Below, piece by piece: positions 33,905-43,195 of a DNA stretch of 60,000 bases. The position numbers and the translations under genes were made by a program. How positions within the stretch are numbered: position 1 is the stretch's first letter; every line of letters begins with the position of its first letter. The stretch covers positions 40,302,001-40,362,000 of the forward strand of contig CM060731.1 in NCBI GenBank assembly GCA_030704615.1. The letters run 5' to 3'. Below the pieces are notes generated by a model. That model was not told where the DNA came from. It saw nothing but the letters and a program-made list of their open reading frames with translations, and made no database searches. The stretch comes from Takakia lepidozioides (Eukaryota > Streptophyta > Takakiopsida > Takakiales > Takakiaceae).

Positions 33905-34540
33905 AAATGTCTGTGGTGGTTTTGGATGACTTTGACAAGTAACTGCCGATGTGGCAGTAGGAAAGTATCCAAAAACAGATAACAGAGATGAGGATCTACC
34001 AAGCATGGTGTGGTACGAATGCTTTGGAGACCTATGAGCACATGATGCATGAAGGGGTGAAGCCCAACCACATCACGTTCATTTGTGTTTGCAATGCGTG
34101 TGCAAGCCTGGTAGCCCTGGGAAGGTGCAAAGAGGTCCATGGTGACATCGTCAAATCTGGAATTGTACCCGATGTCATTCTGAACACTGCCCTGGTGGAC
34201 ATGTATGTCAAATGTGGGTGTATCTGTGGTGGTTTGGAATGACTTTGACAAGTAACTGCCGATGTGGCAGCAGGAAAATATCCAAAAACAGATAACAAAT
34301 ATGAGGATCTACCAAGCATGGGTGTGGTACGAATGCTTTGGAGACCTATGAGCAAATGATGCATGAAGGGGTGAAGCCCAACCACATCACGTTCATTTGT
34401 GTTTGCAATGCGTGTGCAAGCCTGGGAGCCCTGGAAAAGGGGAAAGAGGTCCGTGATGACATCGTCAAAGTTGGAATTGTACAGATGTGATTATGAACAA
34501 TACCCTCGTGGACATGTATGCCAAATGTGGGAGCATTGAG
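33905..34540 (+). repeat. ~313-bp tandem duplication: repeat R joined to one PPR unit
   Basis: Unit 1 begins TGTGGTGGTTTTGGATGACTT near 33912 and unit 2 TGTGGTGGTTTGGAATGACTT near 34225. Each holds a piece of repeat R (GACAAGTAACTGCCGATGTG, ATCCAAAAACAGATAAC), then GAGGATCTACCAAGCATG, then a PPR unit (ALETYE-x-MMHEGVKPNHITF, VHGDIVKSGIVPDVIL in the first). Confidence 0.75.
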
Positions 34541-35700
34541 GATGCGAAGGCAATGTTCAACATTATGGCTGAACGAGATGTGGTGTCGTGGAGCGCGATG
34601 CTTGCAGGGTATGCACAGCAGGGACGTGGGGTGGAGGCTTTGGAGACCTATGAGCAAATGATGGGGGAAGGGGTGAAGCCCAACCACATCACGTTTGTGT
34701 GCGTTTGCAATGCATGTGCAAGCCTAACAGCTCTGGAAAAGGGCAAAGAGGCCCATGGCGACATTGTTAGAGTTGGAATTATATCCGATGTCATTCTGAA
34801 TGATGCCCTTGTGGGACATGTATGCCAAATGTGGGGGCATCAAGGATGCAAAGGCAATGCATGGCTGAATGAAATATGGTGTTGTGGAACGCAATGCTTG
34901 CAGGGTACATCACGTCTGTGCGTTTGCAAGCCTGGAAGCCCTGGAAAAGGGCAAAGAGGTGCATGGTTGCATCGCAAAACCAGGAATAATACTGTCAACA
35001 ATACCCTCGTGGACATGTATGCAAAATGTAGGTGCATCGAAGATGCGGAGGGAGTGGTTGACAGTATCCATGATCGCAGGGTGTGCTCAACATGGATGTG
35101 GCAAGGAGGCTTTCGAGATATACGAGAGATTGCAGCAAGACAGGATGGAGGCTTTGGAGACCTATGAACAAATGATGGGGGAAGTGGTGAAACCCGACCA
35201 CATCACGTTTGTGTGCGTTTGCAGTGCGTATGCAAGCCTGGCAGCCCTGGAAAAGGGCATGGTTGCATCGCCAAAGCTGGAATTGTACCAGATGTGGTTC
35301 AGAACAATACCCTCGTGGCCAGATGTGGAATGCGATGATCGCAGGATATGCCCAGCATGTTGTCATAGGGAGGTCCTTCAACTATTTGAAGGAATGCATT
35401 AAAAGAATGGCTTGAAGCTAGATAGCCTTTATATGTCTCTGCATGCAGCCACACTGGCCTACTAAATGAAGGAAGACAAGTTCTCTTTGCCACCACAGTG
35501 AGAAGCTGGCCATTGGTTTTGGGCTGATCAGCACAATCCTTAGGACGCCTCTTTGTCTCATCAAGAATCTTCGAGTATGTGGTGACTGCCACACTTCCAC
35601 CAATTCATCTCAAAGATTGTTTGGTCGAGCAATTGTTGTATGGGACGCTAAACCGCTTTCTACTACCACATTGAAGATGGGATTTGTTCTTGTGGTGATT
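34012..35700 (+). pseudogene. PPR-DYW gene remnant
   Basis: This is the best preserved PPR stretch. 34487-34800 reads NNTLVDMYAKCGSIEDAKAM, ERDVVSWSAMLAGYAQQG and YEQMMGEGVKPNHITFVCVC. Units become broken from 34800 to 35400. A degenerate DYW domain follows at 35485-35670: CHHSEKLAIGFGLIST, then VCGDCHTSTN, then GRAIVVWDAK. The zinc-binding HSE and C-x2-CH residues remain, but the C-terminal D-Y-W tail is lost. Multiple frameshifts exclude function. This C-to-U editing-factor family supports a land-plant source. Confidence 0.85.
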
Positions 35701-36194
35701 ACTGGTGAAAGGATGTTTTCCTGCCAACATGCAAGTGTCTTGCTTCATTCATTGATCTGTGTAGCTACTCAGCTCCACCCTTTCCTCAGAGTCTTGACCA
35801 TCATGTACTGCCAGAGAGGGCTGGAGGATCAGATGAGGGTTTGACAGATTCAACAAAAAACATTAACAGAGGGTGGCTGAACACTGGGGATTCTAACTGC
35901 TCACAGTCCCGAATGTGCATGGATTAATAAAGGTGAAGTCCAAAACACCGGATGGGATGCCTTCCCTTCCTCACCCATACATTCTGTTCCTGTCAACAAT
36001 GGCTGGGATGCTATCCCTTGCAATTCTACAGTTAATGATGAACACAATCTGTCAGGTGGGTGGTCACCCTCCAACACTGCAATGGGCCCCAGTTGTGTTA
36101 CTTCTGGGACATAAGCAGACAAGAATTGTGGCTGGCCATCATGGAGGCTAATAATGAAGACAGAGCCATGCCATCACATTAAGCCCTCATTGGT

Positions 36195-36760
36195 ATGGAC
36201 CGGCTAAGCAGATTTGGTGTCATGGAATGCCATGCTTGCAGGATATCCACAGCAGGGGCATGGGATGGAGGCCTGGGGGAAAGGGTGAAGCCCGACCAAC
36301 AGAATGTAACCCAATGTCATTTTGACATTGCCCTGGTGGACATGTATGTGAAATGTGGGTGCATTGAGGATGCAAAGGGAGTTTTGACAATATGGCTGAA
36401 TGAGATGTGATGTCGTGGAATGCGATGATCGCAGGATATGCCCAGCATGTTTTGATTCCGTGAGTCAAAATCATGGCCTCGCTCCTACAATGGAGCATTT
36501 TGGCTGCATGGTGGACCTTCTTGGCTGCGCAGGTAGGTCGAGTGGAGTGGGCAAGGACTTCATGAACAAATGCCAATCGAACCAGCTACTTCAGTGTGCA
36601 GATCCAGACCTGCTGGTGCTTGCAGAATTCATGGCAATGTGGAGGTGGCAGAAGTGCAGCAGCAAAATACCTTTCTAAATGGGATCCACATGATGCTGCT
36701 ATTTATGTGTTACTATCAAGGCTGGCAGGCGGGACGATACTCTGCCAAGATGAGAAAAAT
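36195..36760 (+). pseudogene. PPR E-domain fragment
   Basis: PPR unit pieces (VDMYVKCGCIEDAKGVL near 36345) are followed by NHGLAPTMEHFGCMVDLLG and, in other frames, ACRIHGNVEVAEV and KYLSKWDPHDAAIYVLLS. This is the usual end of the PPR array and start of the E domain. Frameshifts lie near 36410, 36590 and 36650. It may be the continuation of the 34-35.7 kb gene or a separate copy. Confidence 0.75.
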
Positions 36761-38003
36761 GTGGGAACAAAGTCACCACCCTGGCTTTGGTGGGGAAACT
36801 CTTTACATTGGCTCCCAAGATAGAAAAATTTGGGTGTGCTCTCTGTTCATTTCTATCGCAAATGAGAGAGATTATCATGGTAATGTTGAGAATGAGAAGA
36901 TGTAGTCATTTTCTGTTGCTATGAATGTTGGTATTAGCTATCATTGTGATTGTTGGGTACTATGTGCCCTTGGGTATGGTGGATTCAGCGTGGTTTCGAA
37001 TGAGAAAGAGCGTTTCCTGCATCTTTCTCGGGGCTGATGGAGAAAGATAAAAGAATGCGTTGTTGAGTGCATAGATTCATAAATAAATTGCTACGGACTA
37101 AGTTGTGACTTGTTTTGCGCGGGCCTGGGCCCTGACACAGACTAGACCTCTGATCAAGCCCTAATGTATTTTCTTAAGCATGTTCCATGATCACATGCCT
37201 AATACTAGACACCCTAAGATACCAGATGTAGGGCTGTTATCCCCCTACTCACAAACACTGGCAATTTCCGATTGAGTGTTGATCCAGTGTGATCTTGCAC
37301 TCAAAGGCCTTCATCAATTTACTGTGACAGGAAATAAATTGAGTGACAGGTGCGATAATGACAATACAGGGAGGGTTAAAGTTGATGCAATCGAAGAAGC
37401 CTATAATATCCAAGTATACCAGGACTTGCTGTTCACAGGTGGGGCCTTTTCGAGGGTGGCAGCGCTAAGGTTACTTAAGCTTTCAAACCTTTGACATTAA
37501 ATACCAAAAAAATCTGATTAAGGAAGGATAATTGTATAGCTGAATATTTTTGTTTCTTAAGCTTAAGTTATTGTGAGTTATGTTGTGTTCAATTGAGTTT
37601 CAGAAATGCTTGTAACAATGTATTGAGCTCTACAAAGATATTCGCATGTGTCTAATATGACTATGTGCAATACAAGTATGGCCATTAAAGAAGAAATTCA
37701 AAAATGCAAAACACTAGCGAGAGTGGTCGGGACCATCAGGGAGTACTCCTAAGTAATTCTTACAATGTCCGTTTGGTGGTACGCAAGTATTACAATAGAC
37801 TTGATGTCCTTTCAACGTCGTACAAGACGAGACGAAAATTGTCAGCAATTACAAGTTCTAAGGACTAATGTGGGCCAAATAGGTTATCTTCTATCTGCCA
37901 TGTGTTGTCTGATGAGGAATACCCAGCCCATGACGTGATAGTATGTTCACATGCAGTGGCCCAAAGGCATCAATGACATTTGGGTTTTAACCTCCTAGTT
38001 GGT
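36761..38003. other. Intergenic stretch beside DME-2
   Basis: No gene was recognised. The minus-strand DNA next to DME-2 (38003 downwards) could be the far part of LINE-2 if DME-2 landed inside it, but no diagnostic LINE motif was found. Confidence 0.4.
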
Positions 38004-38088
38004 TCGTGCGCATACATATCGCTACACAACTACATCGCTGTCCAAACCACACCACACATATATGCACAATAAAGTAGTCTGCCACAAT
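38004..38088 (-). repeat. DME-2 terminal segment b2
   Basis: 85 bp identical to b1 (38449-38534) apart from its outer 2-3 bases. On the plus strand it contains GCGCATACATATCGCTAC and AAAGTAGTCTGCCACAA. Confidence 0.85.
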
Positions 38089-38446
38089 GATAAGAAAACT
38101 AGAAAACACACTGCTTCACACAGAAACAACATAATCCACTCGCATCACTCATTGAAAACTGAAGTCGAGCCAGGGGCACCCCAAGCTATGGGGACTCCAC
38201 CCCACAACAACCTGTACCCCTACATAAGCACACTCAAACCTAAACACATGCAGGAGCTCGGTCGCGCAGGCTCAACTCGAGAAAGATGAGCCGCGCGACT
38301 GCCGCTCTCGTGAAGATAAGACGGACCAGGTGTCAAACTAAACTTGACACCTGATTTAACACTTGACCTAAATCCAAGTGTTAAATACAAATAACTAGTT
38401 TTATTCTATTCTAGCTGTTTTCACACTGTGCTTATTTAACTTGACA
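38088..38446 (-). repeat. DME-2 terminal segment a2
   Basis: About 359 bp repeating a1 (49555-49908) with only a few small differences. It includes the loop ACTCGAGAAAGA hairpin and several other dyads, for example GGTGTCAA/TTGACACC near 38330-38352. It ends ...ACTTGACA, followed by GC and b1. Confidence 0.9.
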
Positions 38447-38448
38447 GC

Positions 38449-38534
38449 TGTCGTGCGCATACATATCGCTACACAACTACATCGCTGTCCAAACCACACC
38501 ACACATATATGCACAATAAAGTAGTCTGCCACAA
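38449..38534 (-). repeat. DME-2 terminal segment b1
   Basis: 86 bp that directly follow the polypurine tract on the coding strand. On the plus strand it begins TGTCGTGCGC and is the counterpart of DME-1 region 'b'. Confidence 0.85.
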
Positions 38535-38544
38535 TCGCCCCCCT
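38535..38544 (-). promoter_or_regulatory. Candidate polypurine tract of DME-2
   Basis: The coding strand reads AGGGGGGCGATTGTGG, the same as in DME-1, ending at the start of b1. Confidence 0.55.
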
Positions 38545-38793
38545 AGCTGGTGGATAGGTCCCTCTACCTCCAGATAGCTACAAGATGTAATAGCCACAGC
38601 CGTACTAAGTCCTCTATCACTGTCCCTATTGTACTCAAACTCTATAGACCAAGAGGCCGGGTACAAGAGTAGCCCCATCGTTAGTCGCCGTCTTGCAATC
38701 TGTGAACTTGAGCCAGGACCTCGTGTGTTCAAGGTCTCCTAGTAGCTGGGCCTTGCGTTTCTTGTTAGCCTTCCATGGTTGTATCCACTCCCA

Positions 38794-38995
38794 CTATCCA
38801 ATGCAATGTGGACATAACCAATCCCCATCCGGAACCATCTCAAGAGGTGGAGTCAAGCATCCCATATGCCAACCTCTAGAGCATCGATCACACACCAGCA
38901 TGGTGGCTGCCCCTTAGCAGACCCACACAACATGCACCTCAAACCTGCAGATACCACTGCCAGGTTTGGGTCAATCCTGCCATCGAACATTCGGA
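38794..38995 (-). pseudogene. DME-2 C-terminal PHD finger
   Basis: All eight zinc ligands are present: CMLC, CDRC, a GWHMGC His-Cys pair, then DWLCPHC directly before a TAG stop at 38796-38794. A 1-bp deletion in an A/G run near 38906 shifts the frame between the first and second Cys pairs, at a different place from the DME-1 lesion. The domain is therefore ancestral to both copies and ends the polyprotein. The probable role is histone H3-tail binding by the integrase complex (inferred). Confidence 0.88.
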
Positions 38996-40103
38996 AGGTG
39001 ACATGGCGCACAATTACGCACATGGTCCTTCCAAGTTATGCCATCCCGACCCTCCAAGACCAAGACGCCTGAGGGCAAGACCTCTCGAACCCTCAAAATA
39101 ACACGTCCTGCAGTCACATCCAGGGTCGTAGGAGCAGTCTGCTGCAGATAGACATAGTCACCAGGGTTGAATCTCCGAACCCCAGGACGATAGCCCCCAC
39201 CACGTATGGTAGCATACCTCAACGTATCACGGTGTTGTGCAATGGCAAGGTTCTCGAAAGCCATGGGCATGACTCTCTTGAACAACTCTGCACGCTGCTC
39301 ACATGCACGTGCCCACACGTCCGGATCGTCAAGGTTAAGAACTGTAGCAGCTTCTCTGCGAATGGATGTAGGCAAATCCGGCTCTCGGCCAAAGAGAAGA
39401 AAGTATGGTGAGAAGGAGGCAAGTGATGCTTGCTTGCTGAACCTGTAGCCCATGGCTAACCAGGGTAACTGAAGGTCCCAATCTCCTAGGTGTCCCTTCT
39501 GCAAGCCATACTTGCGCAAACCCCTCTTTACTGTCTGAACAACTCTCTCTGCCAAGCCATCGGCTTCAGGATGATCCCGAGAAGTGGTGCGGTGGTCTAT
39601 CAAGGCCTTGTCACACAAAGCCTGAAACTCCCCAAGAACTCTCTCCCTTGGTCCGTGAGTACCTCAGCTGGAGCACCGAATCGGCTAAGCACACAATCCA
39701 GGAATGCATACGCAGCTCCCTCACTAGCCTTATCAGGCAATGGAACCAATTCAATCCACTTGGAGAAGTGCTCCACCATCACCAACACGTACTTGTTGTG
39801 GCGCATGGTCAGTGGCAACGGCCCTGCGAAGTCAAGACTCCACCTGTAGCCCAATCCCATGATCGGAAGAGGGTGCAATTGTGGAGTAGGGGCGTTGAAT
39901 GAAGCACGCACCCTGTCACACACCATGCACCTAGCCACAAATTGTTGCACCTCTGTGTGCATACCACGCCACCAATACTGCCCCTGCAGTAGACTATGAG
40001 TGCGTCGCACCCCAAAATGCCCCAACTCCTCATGGGCATGCCGCACTAACCGTGCCCGCTGTGTTGGGTGAGGCACAATCCTCACTCGACCATCCTCCCA
40101 CAC
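38971..40103 (-). pseudogene. DME-2 integrase
   Basis: Two overlapping frames (40103-39600 and 39618-38971) encode the HHCC zinc module (HAHEELGHFG...CMVCDRV), WSLDFAGPLP, VLTDQGREF and HPEADGLAERVVQTVK. All three catalytic acidic residues are intact, and a C-terminal GDYVYLQ domain follows. One frameshift lies near 39610 and another separates the domain from RNase H near 40115. Confidence 0.92.
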
Positions 40104-41926
40104 TCGGAGCAGGTGTGTCCCCTCCCACTGAACCTCTTGGCTCGTTGTAGGATCCGATCCCTCTCCTTGGCAGTCATAGTGGCTGCCGTGTCTCCACTGC
40201 GGAGGTAGTCCAACACAACTGAATCCTCATGTATATCTTTGGCGCCACCCTGCTCATTGCTGGCCTCAGGGTCCTCAGACACTTGATCTACAGTCATCCC
40301 TGTTGTAGGTCCAACCTGGCCTTCCGCTGCCAAGATACACAGAAATGCAGATGCATGCCATCCGGGCACCATCTCCTCGTCCGTCTCACCATGCCACCGA
40401 GCTCCAGTGTCATCCTGCTGGCTCGTGCATGGATTGCGACTCAACCCATCTGCATTTCGATTGACCAAACCCGGTCGATGCACCACCTGAAAGTCATACT
40501 CTTGAAGGATGAGTGCCCACCGTGCAAGCTTCCCCGTAAGCTTGTCTGACTCCATCAACCACTTGAGTGGTTGGTGATCCGTGACAAGGGTGAAGAGATT
40601 GCCGTATAGATAGCACCTGAAGTGTGCCACGGCCCACACTGCAGCTAAGCATTCTCCCTCATATGAGCTATACTTAGACTCTGCAGCATTGTTCGAGCGG
40701 CTAGCATAAGCCACTACGAACTCTCTTCCCTCATCATCCACCTGTGTGAGCACCGCTCCAAGCCCCAGCATGCTCCAATCTGTATGCAGCTGAAAAGGAC
40801 GCCCCCTGATAGGTCGTCTCAAGATGGGCGCCGAGGTCAACCTCGCCTTGAGCTCTTGAAAAGCTTGTTCTTGCTCATCTTCCCACTGCCACTCCTGGTC
40901 CACCTTGGTCAGCTTGGTTAGAGCCTTTGCAATGGCACTAAATCCCTTAACAAACCGTCTGTAATAGTTTGCTAACCCCATGAAAGCTCGAACTCGGCTC
41001 ACATCCGTGGGGCGTGGAACCTGTGCAATGGACTCTACCTTAGTCTGCTGTACCCCCAATCCTCCAGGATATATCATGTGACCCAGATACTCAATCTGGT
41101 TGTGGAAAAACTTGCACTTGCCCGGATGTAACTTCAATCCGTGCGTCCTCAAGCGCTCAAATACCCCCTGAAGGTGTCTCTCATGCTCCTCCACCGTAGC
41201 ACTAAAGATGATGATGTCATCTATGTAGCACCGAGCAAACTCCACCCCTGCTAGAATCCTGTCCATGACTCTTTGAAACTCAGCGGGAGCGTTTTTAAGC
41301 CCAAATGGTAAGAACCGCCACTGGTATAGGCAATCCTTCCCGTGCTCATTGATCCCCCAGAATGCCGTCTTTTGCTTATCCGCCTCCTTGATCGGCAACT
41401 GGTGATATCCGGATCGTAAATCCAACGTGCTAAAGACCTTGGAATGCCCAATGGCATCAAAGATCTCCTCTGGTGTTGGCATGGCATACCTATCGGACTT
41501 GGTCTGACGATTTACAGGCCGGTAATCACCGCACATACGTCTCTCCGTCCAATTGCCATAGACATCCTTCTTAGCTGGCATCACTGTGGCTGAAGCATAC
41601 TCTCCACCAGAGAGCTCCACCAAACCTGCCTCCCAGAGATCTTGAGTCCTCATCTGAATCAAAGACCTCTCCATGTCACTGTATCTATAGGGTCTCCGAA
41701 AGATTGGCGTGTCAGTGGCCAACTCAATACGGATCTCTTGACCCTTCAGTGCTCCCAAGTCCTTCAAACTGAAGGCAAAGCAATTCCTGTAAGCCCTCAG
41801 GAACCGCCGTATACGTCGTCTCTCTCCTCCGGTGACAATGGGTCCAATGTCAGGCTCCCAATTGTCCTCCGTAACTGCAACCTTAAGTCCAGTGGGCTTA
41901 GAGGTAGAGGACGCGTCCCGTGGTTG
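40082..41926 (-). pseudogene. DME-2 reverse transcriptase-RNase H (intact frame)
   Basis: The frame is open from the codon after the UAG at 41927 to 40082. RT carries MCGDYRPVNRQT, LDLRSGYHQLPI, FLPFGLKNAPAEFQ and the catalytic CYIDDIIIF near 41227. The connection region (YLGHMIYPGG, VRAFMGLANYYRRF) is followed by RNase H (PFQLHTDWSMLGLGAVL ... LVTDHQPL ... RNADGLSRN near 40440). The RT type is Ty3/gypsy. Only the extreme C-terminus is shifted relative to integrase, so this domain looks catalytically complete. It has no start codon of its own that is clearly favoured; the nearest is MKDLGALKG at 41767. Confidence 0.92.
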
Positions 41927-41929
41927 CTA
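41921..41929 (-). promoter_or_regulatory. Candidate programmed readthrough stop, UAG-CAA-CCA
   Basis: TAG (41929-41927) ends the DNMT frame after GAG GTT GCA GCA, and CAA CCA follows. RT lies in the same frame with no further stop. It is identical to DME-1 5106-5114. Confidence 0.75.
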
Positions 41930-43195
41930 TGCTGCAACCTCTTGAGCAGTACTCCCTTCCTGCTCAGTCAATGACAAGGCCTCATCCTGCCCCATCATCT
42001 CATCATTGAGAACCTCCTCATCCCGAGAAGAATCCCCAACCTCATCCATCACAGCTGCCTTCGCTGCCAACTCCCTCTGAACCTCGAGCACCTCCCACGT
42101 GTGCCATGGATGTCTACACCTCGTGGTCCTCACCGGCTCGCCCCCACTCGCTGCCTGTACCGTCTCGGTAGGCAGAGAGACCGTCAAGGGAAGTGCACTC
42201 CGCACTCTACGTTGCTCAGCCATAGCCAAGCTGACAATCCAGGTCAAGCAATTGAGATCCATTGCTTGCCCCAACACCTGACGACGTGATGCCTCAGAAA
42301 GAGAAGGCACCGCCGTGGTCCCAGTGGAAAACCCCATAGCCCGCTCTCGCTCGTCGGCATTAGGCTCCACTAACTGCTGCAACTGAGCATCCCACAGGAG
42401 GCCAGGTCCACCATCCCGAAAAGCATGGGATCCTGGGAAGCTGAGCAGTGTAGGTAATGCTGCTCGTGGTTGACCCACCCTGTTGACCACTGCCAAAGGC
42501 GAACGGTCATCGTGTCTCACACGTTGAGACTGCCTTCCTGTGTCCAAAATGCCATCCACGGTGAGGTGTGCTGGCCGCTGCACCCCATCAAATGCACGCT
42601 TGAGCAGTGCGGGTGGCATCAAGTTAGTCCACCATAGTCGTGGACGATGAGCCCGTGACCCCACTGCAGCTGCATCCAGCAACACTGCTGACCCAAGCCA
42701 CGACCGGACTTGATGCACACTGGCCATCACCCTGGCCCGAGAATCACCCATCAGTGGTACATTCTCCAAGATGTATGCTGGAGATACAGCTTGATGAAGC
42801 TGCAAGCGCAAAATCCGCACCATCTCCCAAAACAGACCCGTCCTCGAGTCTCGCAATCCATTGCCATGCCCGGCTGATGAATGCCCTTGGCAGGGCCAAC
42901 CTGCCACTATCAGATCAATGGAGCCAACCTGCTCCAAATCTTGCGCCCCCAACAAGGAAATGTCTGCTGGCAAGGCTTGTTGGTATCCACGAACTGCAGA
43001 CACAGGCAACAAGTCAGGGTACTGCTGTACCAACTGAGCCACATGGCGCAGTGAGACGCGTCGTGCAGTCTCATCCCTCTCCACATACAGGTAACGCCTT
43101 ACCCGCACACCTGCCTGTAGCACAGCAGCCAATCCGGTGCTGATCCCGCCAAACAAGTCCAGAAGGCAAATGCCTTCATCCGGCCGCTGCCACAC
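41927..43195 (-). CDS. DME-2 C5-cytosine DNA methyltransferase domain (uninterrupted)
   Basis: About 420 codons are open from the end of the protease linker to the UAG. Within the 453-codon frame starting at 43288, motif I LLDLFGGISTG is near residues 43-52, the acidic YVERDE near 68-73, motif IV AGWPCQGHS with the catalytic Cys ~133, motif VI ILENV ~173-177, motif VIII HRPRLWWTN ~214-222, a target-recognition region ~223-310, motif IX-like ERERAMGF ~313-320 and motif X-like RRQVLGQAMDLN ~335-346. The first ~30 codons of that frame are out of register with protease (1-bp indel near 43195). The order is canonical, so not DRM; it is perhaps closest to Dnmt3/bacterial-like enzymes. It could methylate element or host DNA. 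Confidence 0.93.
   Translation of the reverse strand: MWQRPDEGICLLDLFGGISTGLAAVLQAGVRVRRYLYVERDETARRVSLRHVAQLVQQYPDLLPVSAVRGYQQALPADISLLGAQDLEQVGSIDLIVAGWPCQGHSSAGHGNGLRDSRTGLFWEMVRILRLQLHQAVSPAYILENVPLMGDSRARVMASVHQVRSWLGSAVLLDAAAVGSRAHRPRLWWTNLMPPALLKRAFDGVQRPAHLTVDGILDTGRQSQRVRHDDRSPLAVVNRVGQPRAALPTLLSFPGSHAFRDGGPGLLWDAQLQQLVEPNADERERAMGFSTGTTAVPSLSEASRRQVLGQAMDLNCLTWIVSLAMAEQRRVRSALPLTVSLPTETVQAASGGEPVRTTRCRHPWHTWEVLEVQRELAAKAAVMDEVGDSSRDEEVLNDEMMGQDEALSLTEQEGSTAQEVAA

Noticed and set aside
34012-36760. A functional PPR-DYW editing factor
   Set aside because: Frameshifts, internal stops and a degraded DYW tail occur in every segment.
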